DNA of 64,000 nt, taken from Melanocharis versteri (taxonomy: Eukaryota > Chordata > Aves > Passeriformes > Melanocharitidae). A program made the translations under genes and the position numbers. The notes under the pieces were generated by a model. It was not told where the DNA came from. It saw nothing but the letters and a program-made list of their open reading frames with translations, and made no database searches. Where the stretch lies: the NCBI GenBank assembly GCA_013397845.1, contig VZTG01000395.1:788542-852541 (forward strand), given 5' to 3'. Of this stretch, positions 9,101-17,025 are shown in pieces. Numbering within the stretch: position 1 is the stretch's first letter; each line of letters opens with the position of its first letter.

Positions 9101-9792
9101 GTACTGTTGAACAAGTATAATTTTGTGAGCATAGTCTGTGGGCCAAGATGTCTGGGAGTATAGGAAACGCCTGGAAGAGAAGTCTATGCTGTTGTGTTAC
9201 CTCCCAGCAGTAGGAGGTCAGAGAGTCAGGCGTGTGCACATCCAGCAAGGCACTCTTGTTCCCTGACCTTTTCCTTCCTTCACTCTTTGCTGGTTTCTTG
9301 TCGGAACTGGGCTCTGTGGATGAAGCGATGTGTGTCAGCTCTCAGCTGCTGCTCTGCAGAGTCCTGCTCAGCTGAGATTATTGCTATGAGAGTTATGATG
9401 CTGTTTTGAAGGACGCTGGTGCTGCTCATTCCTGCCCTAAGGGAGGGCAGACAGAAGAGGGGATGTAGTATTTTAATCTCCTAAAACAAGATTGGATGGA
9501 ATAGAGACTCTGAAGAACCCTAGTGCTGCAGGATGTTGTGCCTTAAAAATAAATGTGGCAGGAATTGCGGTAGCTCAGAACACAAAGAGAGAAATTATTT
9601 TTAGCAGTGCTGCTCTATAGGTGAAGGGAAGAGTTGACTTTTTCATCCTAGTCATTTTTTTACTTCATTTTGCTTGTGAAATAACTCAGAATTGTATTTT
9701 CTACAATTACAGTAATCATATTCCTTTTTTACTTTCCTTTTAAAGTGAGATCTCCAATGGAAGAGAAAAAACCATTTGAGATGCCAGATTAA
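2..9792 (+). CDS. E2F6: E2F6, E2F-family transcriptional repressor (5'-partial, seven exons)
   Basis: The joined reading frame is 2-127, 4227-4275, 5775-5991, 6301-6459, 7451-7565, 8858-9005 and 9746-9792; every junction keeps phase. It gives 286 codons without a start; from memory human E2F6 is about 281 residues. In order it encodes a winged-helix DNA-binding domain with the family signature RRVYDITNVLDGI, a leucine-rich dimerisation (DP-binding) segment containing LSDLSAMEEALDELI, and the marked-box region (LAYVTYQDI, GPIDMYLCEVE), then a short tail. There is no room for the C-terminal transactivation and pocket-protein-binding region of E2F1-5, which fits E2F6. Known role: with a DP partner, E2F6 represses E2F sites and germline genes in the nucleus as part of a PRC1.6-type complex. 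The next gene is ROCK2 on the same strand, as in human. E2F6 rather than E2F4/5 is chosen from the dimerisation and marked-box sequence, the length and the synteny. Confidence 0.93.
260..269 (-). promoter_or_regulatory. E2F6: E2F consensus site in E2F6 intron 1
   Basis: GGGCGGGAAA on the + strand is TTTCCCGCCC on the other strand. This matches the E2F consensus TTTSSCGC exactly. It lies 133 bp past the exon 1 donor, inside the CpG island. Several E2F genes are regulated by E2F proteins, so feedback on its own promoter is a reasonable inference but is not shown by sequence alone. Confidence 0.55.
361..989. other. E2F6 intron 1, AT-rich first part
   Basis: T-rich intronic sequence with runs of T. 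No exon, RNA gene or recognised repeat is seen. A minus-strand ORF at 809-1165 runs into the tandem repeat and shows no protein family. Confidence 0.6.
990..1163. repeat. Imperfect tandem duplication, about 88-bp unit, two copies
   Basis: The block starting GCCATGAACTGCCCA at 990 is repeated from 1078. Both copies share a CAAAGGGCAC/AAAAGGGCAC core, a GGTGGCACTG motif and a GACACAGCAG end. They differ by scattered substitutions and small indels, so the duplication is not recent. It may be part of an unrecognised transposable element that continues to about 1560. Confidence 0.7.
1164..1885. other. E2F6 intron 1, unassigned sequence
   Basis: GC content is moderate and higher than in the surrounding intron, which suggests old transposon-derived DNA. 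An AATAAA lies near 1298 in the middle of it. No reading frame of recognisable origin was found. Confidence 0.35.
1886..2125. repeat. Possible LTR-like or other repeat fragment
   Basis: A GC-richer segment directly abuts the LTR that follows. Its composition differs from the unique intron and resembles other avian LTR-derived sequence, but I cannot name a family. It could equally be flanking unique DNA. Confidence 0.25.
2126..3195 (+). mobile_element. Solo LTR of an avian ERVL-type endogenous retrovirus
   Basis: The element begins TGTATTGGGTTTTTGTGGT and carries features I recognise from a common avian ERVL LTR: the conserved stretch around GATAACATATTTAAGAAGG, repeated GCTGGAGCAGG units in the middle (2540-2710), AATAAATTTAATTAAT near 3029 and a GTGATCTCTTCC segment before the end. 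No gag, pol or env frame follows, so it is a solo LTR, and its 3' end looks degraded. The overlapping ORFs on both strands (2276-3005) are by-products of the repeats. The orientation is that of E2F6. A search against avian Repbase/Dfam would settle the family and the ends. Confidence 0.75.
2949..2971 (+). other. G-quadruplex motif inside the LTR
   Basis: Four G-runs (2949-2951, 2957-2959, 2961-2964, 2966-2971) are separated by loops of 5, 1 and 1 bases. This satisfies the standard G3+N1-7 pattern. Confidence 0.5.
3230..3595 (+). mobile_element. CR1 LINE fragment, + orientation
   Basis: The sequence contains the CR1 internal motif GACCTGGGGGTCCTGATGGA, and the GGAAGGCTGT segment typical of the following part. 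It is diverged and lacks the 3' end. The next CR1 fragment starts immediately and points the other way. Confidence 0.6.
3596..3851 (-). mobile_element. CR1 LINE 3' fragment, minus orientation
   Basis: Starts AGAATCCTAGAATATGCTGA, the reverse complement of a CR1 3' end, followed by the GATCATCAAGTCCA and GCCTGTTCCAGTGCCCAAGC blocks typical of minus-strand CR1 copies. It is truncated at its 5' end near 3850. Confidence 0.85.
3852..4226. other. E2F6 end of intron 1
   Basis: Unique-looking intron DNA ending in a pyrimidine-rich tract and CAG acceptor at 4224-4226. No other feature is seen. Confidence 0.6.
4227..4275 (+). CDS. E2F6: E2F6 exon 2
   Basis: A small 49-bp exon between a TTCCTCAG acceptor and the donor GTAAGT. 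It reads TPVINLNVHKDAWLVK and leaves one base that completes a Lys codon in exon 3. The VINLNVHKDAWLVKK segment lines up with the human INLEDNVQYVSMRK region just before the DNA-binding domain. An alternative acceptor CAG at 4231-4233 would break the frame. Confidence 0.75.
4276..5774. other. E2F6: E2F6 intron 2
   Basis: AT-rich intron of 1.5 kb with GTAAGT donor and TTTACAG acceptor. A 79-codon minus-strand ORF at 5056-5295 has no recognisable domain and no supporting signals. Confidence 0.7.
5775..5991 (+). CDS. E2F6: E2F6 exon 3, winged-helix DNA-binding domain
   Basis: Encodes KRPRFDASLVLLTRRF and then the E2F recognition helix RKRRVYDITNVLDGI, ending at IQW plus two bases of an Ile codon before GTGAGT. 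All residues of the RRxYDI DNA-contact motif are present. The exon contains an in-frame Met at 5780 that could start a shorter product, but that product would still hold the whole DNA-binding domain. Confidence 0.96.
5992..6300. other. E2F6: E2F6 intron 3
   Basis: A 309-bp GT-AG intron with donor GTGAGT and acceptor TTCTTCTAG. Splicing completes the Ile codon and restores the IGNNL reading. Confidence 0.85.
6301..6459 (+). CDS. E2F6: E2F6 exon 4, dimerisation region
   Basis: Reads through KIKDELSDLSAMEEALDELI and FELTDDKEN, the leucine-rich coiled-coil used for DP pairing, nearly identical to human E2F6 here. The exon has no GT donor at its end. It stops at GCAAA before ATATCCTTT, a U12-type AT-AC donor. 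Confidence 0.95.
6460..7450 (+). other. E2F6: U12-type AT-AC intron of E2F6
   Basis: The donor ATATCCTTT (6460-6468) matches the minor-spliceosome consensus. The branch site TCCTTGAC (7433-7440) has its branch A at 7439, 11 bases before the intron end at ...TATAC (7450). Joining GCAAA to ACTAGC gives KLAYVTYQDI in frame, matching the family. U12 introns at conserved positions are known in E2F genes. Confidence 0.93.
7451..7565 (+). CDS. E2F6: E2F6 exon 5, marked box
   Basis: Encodes LAYVTYQDIRSIQAF and EQIVIAIKAPEET, the start of the marked box, and ends on a full codon at VPKE before GTAAGT. It closely follows human E2F6. Confidence 0.96.
7931..8035. repeat. Two inverted repeats in permuted order
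   Basis: Block A (CCCCACTGTGCAG, 7931-7943) and overlapping block B (CAGTACACAGG, 7941-7951) recur as exact reverse complements at 8012-8024 and 8025-8035. The order is A, B, then A', B', not the A, B, B', A' of a simple hairpin. Confidence 0.7.
8186..8404 (+). other. Open, codon-like stretch in E2F6 intron 5, unrecognised
   Basis: After a possible acceptor (GTGCACAG) a frame runs open as KGGDILGNGDESVEPKELDP and on through LHRSPVVSLVKGAV to a TAA ending at 8404. Its phase (0) fits directly after exon 5. The composition looks protein-like rather than random intron. No good GT donor follows in phase, but an AATAAA occurs at about 8341, so a terminal alternative exon or a relic of a retrocopy are both possible. 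I do not recognise the protein. Confidence 0.3.
8858..9005 (+). CDS. E2F6: E2F6 exon 6, end of marked box
   Basis: Encodes HIEVRVRSTKGPIDMYLCEV, matching human HIRSTNGPIDVYLCEVE, then a Glu/Thr/Ser-rich acidic tail. It ends one base into a Val codon before the donor GTAAC. Confidence 0.95.
9006..9745. other. E2F6: E2F6 intron 6
   Basis: A 740-bp intron from donor GTAACA to a pyrimidine-rich acceptor ending TTTTAAAG. A small + strand ORF at 9194-9409 has no recognisable content. Confidence 0.75.
9746..9792 (+). CDS. E2F6: E2F6 exon 7, C-terminal coding part
   Basis: After the acceptor the frame reads VRSPMEEKKPFEMPD and stops with TAA at 9790-9792. The tail is acidic and short. It is not conserved in detail with the human C-terminus, which also varies between vertebrates. 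Confidence 0.85.
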
Positions 9793-10475
9793 TCACAACA
9801 CAAAAATCTAATAAGGAATGTAAATATCTCTGTTATAGGGCTTTTCCAAAGCTGCTTGGATCTGCAGACTTTGTAACCTAAAATGTTCGAAAGTGTTTTA
9901 AAAAGCCAGCAGTGGATTGGTTGAGTGCTTTCACAGGATTGCTTATCTTCCCAAGTCAAAAGACAACAATTTCTGGAGTTGCGTTTAGGAGCTTTGTTCT
10001 CTTAATTGCATGTGACCTACAGAACTTTGGGAAAACAGTATTTTTACCTTATAATTTTAATAGACAGAAAACACAGATAATTAATTACTTCTAAAAAGGA
10101 AGGTTGGAGAACTATTTCTGGAATGGTCCACAGTCTGTGTGAGAATGTATAAAATGAAGAAATGCACTTTTCAATTATGAGACTGCACTACTAAGCAGGA
10201 TTGTCAAATATGAGTGTAACAAAGAACTGGTGCATTGGAAGCCTTTGCTATAAAGAACAAGATGTAAATATCCTGAGAGTTATGCCTTACGCTATGTAGG
10301 TGCTGTTTACATCCAGCTCTACATGAACTGTGGTATCAACACTGAAGTGAAATAATTGGGCTTTGTGTACATACTTGTATCGTTTCTAGGTAGCTACTGA
10401 TGTAGATTTATTGAGATGGTTTGCATTTCTGCCTTTGTACAGCAAAGAAATAAAATAAGCTTACAAAAATACGAA
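9793..10475 (+). other. E2F6: E2F6 3' UTR
   Basis: AT-rich sequence following the stop codon, running to a poly(A) signal at 10449. The end is estimated at about 20 bases past the signal. Confidence 0.7.
10449..10454 (+). terminator. E2F6: Poly(A) signal of E2F6
   Basis: AATAAA about 660 bp after the stop, followed by a GT-rich stretch around 10490-10510 (TGTTGGGTTGGCTTT) that suits a downstream element. Another AATAAA at 11402-11407 could end a longer form. Confidence 0.65.
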
Positions 10476-11743
10476 ATAGTCTAATGAAACATGTTGGGTT
10501 GGCTTTGCTGCAATTCACTGGGTAACTACAAACATTTTAAATTATGTGAAAATTGAAAATGTGTTTTACATGGTGCTGTCAAATAACACTTAGATCTGGA
10601 TCTTGTGATGCCACAGTACTGTAGCAGTTCTCAGAAGAATGATCAATAACTATTTAAATTGGTCCCTTCCAGTTTCTGGAGTTTACATACAGCAGAGCTT
10701 TAGCCAAGTATCGTGAGGTCTTTGTGGCACAGCTTGCAAAAATATGTAAAATACTTCAGGACTATGTCTGTATTCATCTCTCTTTTATATCCATGAAACA
10801 AAGCTGTGGAATTTGGATACTGGATTTTCTAAGGGAGTGAACTGTCACTGTACAAATGCTGTGCTTGGGCTCACTTCATTCCAGTATCAAACTACACCAG
10901 AGGTTTCTGTAGGGGTGGGGTGGATGGGGGGTGGGTTGGCAGGTTTGGTTTTAAATGGGAAGTCCAAGTCCTTGTTTTCCTGATCACACAATATTGACAA
11001 CTATACATCTACTCACAAGTGAGAACAACAAAGCTAATCAACCCCTGAATATTTTAGTCAGCAACTCTACAGCTGTTTTAGACAGATGCGGTGAAATTAA
11101 ATGCCCTATGTTCTACAATACAAATAAGGTGGCACAGGTGACACTGATGAACTCAAATATATTTAAATACAGATTGAGAGTTAATTCAGTTTTCCACAAG
11201 GTTCACTAATTCTGCAAAATGCATAGTAGTATACTTTGTAAATTGGGGAAAAAACGCCAAGTGCAAGCTTGTGTCAGAAAGTAATCGACTTTTTATGTAC
11301 GTCTTACCAACTTCTGGCTCCAGAATACAGGACTTTAGTATAGGATACTATTTTGCTGTCACTATGAAATTCAAACCACAGGCTGAGCTGTTATAATACT
11401 AAATAAAAGCAAAGTGACAGCACAGTTAATACACAGAACATGGTGAAAATGAGGAAGGTGCTCCTCCAGTGAAGCTGGGGGTGAGGGTTACAACTAAGAA
11501 AGCATTTTTTTGCACAGGAAGCTGGTCCTTTTCCTTCAGTGACTGGTTTCTTTTCAGTTGTCAAACTCTATTTGATGTTTTACATCACTGGGTGGGGAGG
11601 TCTGTGCCGAGGAGAAGCATTGATTCCCCCTACACTCATTCAACAACTCAGGACAATGTTGGCCATAAAATGTGTAAAAATTTCCAACACTAGCAACTAA
11701 TCCTGAATGCTGTGTGTTGGGGTGGATTTTTGTTATGTGTGTG
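10476..11743. other. Intergenic, 3' of E2F6
   Basis: No gene was recognised. It contains a G-quadruplex motif at 10912-10935 and a second AATAAA at 11402. ORFs at 10955-11209 and 11469-11693 show no domain or codon signal. Confidence 0.5.
10912..10935 (+). other. G-quadruplex motif downstream of E2F6
   Basis: G-runs at 10912-10915, 10917-10920, 10926-10931 and 10933-10935 with loops of 1, 5 and 1. It sits about 460 bp past the poly(A) signal on the transcribed-sense strand. Such G-rich pause elements can promote termination; here this is inference. Confidence 0.55.
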
Positions 11744-12235
11744 ATCATAAAATCCTAGAATGGTTAGGGTTGGAAGGGACCTTAAAGATCACATAGTTCC
11801 ACCCCCACTGCTTTAGGCAGGGGTACTTTCCCCTACATCACAGAATTATTTAAGTTGGTAAGACTTCCAAGACCATCGACTCCAACCTTTGACCAAACAC
11901 CACAATGTCAACTAGACCATAGCCCTGAGTGTCAGATCCAATCATTCCTTGAACTCCTCCAGGGATGGTGACTCCTCCACCTCCTGGGCAGCCTGTTCCA
12001 GTGCTTCACAATTCTTTCAGTGAAGAAATTCTTCCTGATGTCCAAACTGAATCTTCCCTGGTGCAGCTTGAGGCATTTCCTTTCATCTTGGTTGCTCAAA
12101 GCCCCATCCAACCTGGCCTTGAACACTTCCAGAGATGGTAACGCATCCACAGCTTCTCTTGGCAACCTGTTCCAGTGCCTCGCCACCCTCACAGTAATTT
12201 CTTCCTAATATTTAATCTAAACCTACCCTCTTACT
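11744..12235 (-). mobile_element. CR1 LINE 3' fragment interrupted by a second CR1
   Basis: The outer element starts AGAATGGTTAGGGTTGGAAG and runs to about 11837. It resumes at about 12088 with GGTTGCTCAAAGCCCCATCC, which is the expected continuation in CR1. It reads on through AACCTGTTCCAGTGCCTCGC to about 12235. ORFs in this interval are CR1 noise. Confidence 0.85.
11838..12088 (-). mobile_element. Inner CR1 LINE 3' fragment, inserted in another CR1
   Basis: Starts TCACAGAATTATTTAAGTTGG and carries ACCAAACACCACAATGTCAA and GGCAGCCTGTTCCAGTGCTT, a different CR1 subfamily from the host copy. It is 5'-truncated near CATTTCCTTTCATCT. Being the insert, it is younger than its host. Confidence 0.8.
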
Positions 12236-15200
12236 CTTAGCCATTACTTACCTTATCTGTAGAGTAAGGAAGTATATTTTTACAAAATAACCATCTTAAA
12301 AATGTTAAGGAAGTCTGTCTTCAACAGCAGAACAGTTCATTAAAATGAAACATTAGGATTTTTCATTTTGAACAAATGTCTAGTGATTGTTTTTCCTCAC
12401 TCATTTGTACAGGTTTTCTAGCAGTATAATTAATTTTTTAACCACACAATTGTTACTGAAATGGAAGAAGATGTAATATGACAATTATAGTATTATTATT
12501 TTATTAAATACATCTGTTGTTTTAATAGTGCATCTTCAGTGGAAGGTATGGACTTTTGAAGATTAAACCACTGCTCTTACTACTTGGTTACGTACAATAT
12601 TACCCATTGGTGATGCTGGAAAGCAATGTACTGTATAAGCTCAGTGCACTAACCAGCTGAAAAGATTCAGCTTGGACTTGAAAAATCCTGAGTGATGCTG
12701 AACTCACACGCAAGTTACAAGCTCACTTGTAAATGTGACAGGGCCTTACTCTGAATTTGTATAATAATGTTTGATTTTTTTCTGAGAGATTATTATTTTT
12801 GTTGAGTCCATATCTGTCCATTTTCAGTATATTTGTATGTGTAAGCTCTCTCAGCTATTTAAGGACTCTAATAAGTTTAAAGTCTCTAATACTCTTTTTG
12901 TCTTCCCTTCAGTAAGAATGGCTAAACATCTAAATGCATTAATCAGTAATAGCAACAGCCAGGATCCATTATTATGAAATGCCTGGTTTTGCTGACTCTT
13001 ACTGGAAAAAGTGCTGCAGGTTGCCAGTTCAGCCCTTATTTGGTGTGGGAAATCACTTGTCAGGGTTTTCAGATGTGAACTACAGTTTTAAATAGTGTGA
13101 TTTTTAAAGAAGATAGAAGATTCCTGCAAATTACTGTCTTTTGGAAAGCATTTAAAAGCCAGCAAATTTCTTCATTTTGAATAATCTTTTTGGTGTGTGT
13201 GAAGAAACTCATTTATAAGCATAATTAAATGCTGATTGCCAAAGTCACTTTAGCTCGTCCCTGTCAGTGGCACTGTTCACCTGCTGGCCAGGCCATGAGC
13301 TGCTCCCAGTGCTGGGGCTGGCTGTAAGCTCTAAAGCCTTGTGTTCCGTGATCCTGGTGCAGAGCCTGGCCCTGGCACCTGCTGGGACCTCAGTAACTGC
13401 TGAAGGGTGTATCTGGAACACGAATCTGCTGGTTTTGGCTCCACTTCTCATCTGCCTGGGGTAACTTGTGAGAAGTGCACTGAGGCTAAAATCACATCAA
13501 CTACACTTGGTTGTGTAGGTTATATAAATCTGCATGAGGCTTCTCACTGTTTATAGATGTTTACTGAAGGACTGGGATACTCATTTGTCAAACAAATATA
13601 ATCTGTGTTCTGAAGGAAATTTAATGATGCTTGCAGAGAAAGGGCAGCCTGGTTCTATCCATGTAAGGCACCCGTGGTTCCTTCCCTCCCTGCCACCCCC
13701 TGCCGGCGGACAGTGAGCCATCTGAGGGCCTGGAGCTGCGCTCTCCAGACACCACCATGTGGATATGGGCTGATGGAAGCTTCTCACCACGTGATCCATG
13801 AATGAGGTGGTGTTTGCAGTTGCCTCTGGATTGAGGGATGGGGGTTATAGAAGATGATTCTATGATGAGAGTGTCTTCTGCCATTCGCATCTGCTAAGTT
13901 GTACTCTGCTTCTGCTCTCATTCTGGAGGGTTCAGAAAATAAATTGTATGTAGAATGAATGAATGAACCAACAAATGAATGAACTCGCTCCCATTTTCCC
14001 GGAATGAGAATCATGAAGCTTCAGACCATCTCTTCCTCACCGTACTGCAGCTACTTGAGTGTTGTGAGCAACACCAGACACTCTGCTGCCAGCTGGGCAC
14101 TCTAGGATCAAACCAAGCTTCCCAGAAGTTAGTTGTGATATTTTCACAATCCCTAAAACACCTACAAAAACAGGACAATATCCATGCAGTGCTTCCATCC
14201 CATATAGTAAAGCAGGTTGCACAGAATTCAGTCAGGAGCTGAGAACTGTGATTTACATGATAATGCTACTCCCCGCAGATCGTCAAAGAACCTTTTTACC
14301 AAGCAACATTCTCAGCATCAGTGCCAGTAATACTTTGTGTAAGAAACAATTTCTCACGAAAAAATCTCCCTGGTCTTAGAAACAGCTTCAACCTTAACTG
14401 CCCAGCAATGTGCACGAGCCTTCAGGCTGACAAGCAGCTATTGGAGGTGATGATTTCTGTATTTATTCAGCTGAAGAGAAAACAAATGCATTTGAAATTA
14501 TGCAAAATTATCCTGTTCTGGGAGAATATTCATGAGGGAAATACAGAGATACAGGATTAATTTTTTCTGTGATTAGAGCAAAGTAAAAGATAAATACTGT
14601 GAAAACACTAGTATTGCCTTCCTTTTGAGATAAAAAAAGACTTAATTGCAGATTTATCTTAAAAAACTGAATAAAGGGATAAAAACAAATGCCAGTCTTT
14701 CAAATTGCCGAAGTTGACACATTGACCGTCAGTCTCCATGCAGAGATTAGTAGTTTTGATTTGTTTGGAAAGTATCAAAAACATTGATAACCCTGGGCCA
14801 CGAGCAGCACAAGAGGCAAATGTGGATTAATGTGTATTTATTGATTAATTATGTGTTTCTCCTGGTCTGAAATACTCTATAGACTGTATTAAAAATTTAC
14901 TGCAGGTTGAAGCTCAGGAATCTTAACTTCTTTCAAAAAGGAATTAAATTTGTGACATTAGATGATGATTAGACTCTTTCAAACAAATATCTTCCAGTCA
15001 AGATATACTTTATTTCCAATCTATAAAATACTTTTCCTTTATACACGGAGAAAGTATAAACTGCTTGAAAAGAAGGGGTTGGAAGGTTCTCCAGATACTG
15101 TCTGTATTCTGTGTATGTGTCTCTGAGGATCAGTTGCCTGGAAATGAAAACAAGACAACAGTAATTGTTTACATAGATGTCGCCTAAAAACTTCTCAGGC

Positions 15201-16450
15201 ATTTATGCTCTCTCTGCTGACTTTATGCCAATTGTCCATCTCTTAAATTGACACATGGAGCTATTTCTGGGGCATAAGGAGGGAAGTCTGCAAAACATCA
15301 TTTATGATTTGGAGGGAGAATGATCCAGCGCTAAAGGGAAAAAAAATCTCCCTAATGCAACTAAAAAAGTTTTTTACCACCTTTGAAATCAAAACCTGAT
15401 CAGGATGGTGTGTGTTCACTTGATTGCTTCCAATCAGTTTAACAAAATCAAGGTTCAACTAGAAATAGTCATTCAGCCATGTACTTTATTGACAGCAAAT
15501 GGTGGCTTTGAAATGGGCCTGAGTTCAGCTCTAAGTATAATTTACTTAATTGTTGCACTTTGATATTTTTGTATAGGTAATTCCTATTTAAAAGTAATAA
15601 TGAATTCACAATGGTAATGCTGGTAGTACAGGTGGATTACTGAGATACAGAGCTACCATTATCAGAAGGATGAGATCTGTGGTTTCTGTTTCCATACAGA
15701 GAAAATCTCAGTGTGGGCTGTCCTTTAAGGACAGTTTTACTTACATATAAACCCGTATCTCCTTTCAACACCACGCCCTGCTGCTATCAGGCAGCTCGCT
15801 GCCTCTGGAACAAATCATTCCTCTGTGCTGTGCTCATTTGCAAAAAGGGGGGACTGTCTTGATCTCCTTTGTAAACTCCAATCAGTTCTGCTCTTCAGTG
15901 ACTCCTAAGAGTGTGCCAGCTTCCCCAGGACCCTCCATAGGATGCGTGCCCAGCACCAGCAAGGGCAGTCCCTGGATTTGCTGTGCTCCATGAAGTAAAT
16001 CACAGTGGGTGCCCTGGGACAGCATCCTTTCTGAAGACAGCACTGGAGACCTCTCCACTATCTTTAAAGGTGCTATCCCAGGGCTCTCATTTTTGCTGCA
16101 TGTCCTTTAACAAATTAAAAAGCAAAATAAATTCCATGTCCCAAATACATAAGCATAATTAGCATCTTATTGACAATTTCAGTTGAGAAGCCTGTGTGTA
16201 CAGATGTACAAGTAAGTGTTCCTTATGCTTATTTTACATATACTTTGGTTTTTAGGGTTTTTTTTTCCTTTGGTATTCTATCAGTCTTGTATTAAAGAGA
16301 CAAGAAAATCTGGAACAATTAATTTTCAAGTATAACTTGCCTTTTTTTCAATGATGACAAAATTTTTTTCTCTGGGTTAAATAAACTGACATTTAAAAAA
16401 GCTAAGAGACAGGATTAACCCTCTCCTCATATCACCTCCCAGTACATCTG
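12236..16450. other. Intergenic DNA
   Basis: AT-rich, no recognised gene or element. A GC-richer patch at about 13250-13470 and another at 13660-13800 give overlapping ORFs on both strands without protein families. A short GAAT-type repeat lies near 13955-13982. Confidence 0.5.
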
Positions 16451-16953
16451 TTTTTTACAGTGGCCAGTGAAATGGGTTCAGCCTTCCAGTATCAAAGCTT
16501 GTGTGAAACAAACACTCTAAACACTGAACTGGTGCAGAGTTTCCAGGGGAACTTTGATGAAATGAAAAGCGGGAGAAATTATCTGCCGTTTCTTATCTGT
16601 GTATGTCAGACAGTTCCCCAGCCCCGCAGAGGACCCAACTCCACAGAGGACCACATCAGCCCGGGGATGCCAGAGCTGCTCCCGGCTTTCCGGAGGCTGC
16701 AGGGCCACTAGAGGGATGTCTACAACCATCCTTCCACGGCTTCTGAAGCGCCAAACCACCACTTCCTGTTCCTGACCAGCTGCAAATCACACACGGCATC
16801 AAACAGTCCTTAGAAATGCTACAACGAACGTGTCAGAGGGCTGCTCGCTGTGGCCTAGGGAGAGTATTTGGACACTACCAGTTGGAAAGAGGAGATGTAA
16901 TCCTGGAGTGCTGCAAGGTCCAGGAGAGCTGATCAGAAGTCATACAGTCCTGG
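16451..16953. other. GC-richer intergenic segment with ORFs on both strands
   Basis: An 83-codon ORF at 16460-16711 follows a possible acceptor, and an opposite-strand ORF overlaps it. Neither has a recognised domain. The segment is followed at once by a CR1 tail, so it may be transposon-derived. Confidence 0.3.
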
Positions 16954-17025
16954 ATTCACAGAATGGTTTAGGTTACAAAGGACCTTGACGATAATCTGGT
17001 TCCAACCCCCCTTGTTCTGGTTGAA
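16954..17025 (-). mobile_element. CR1 LINE 3' tail
   Basis: ATTCACAGAATGGTTTAGGT followed by AGGACCTTGACGATAAT and TTCCAACCCCCCTTG is the minus-strand CR1 3' end. Only about 70 bp remain. Confidence 0.7.

Noticed and set aside
16460..16762. ORFs on both strands upstream of a CR1 tail
   Set aside because: No recognised protein family; possibly transposon-derived.
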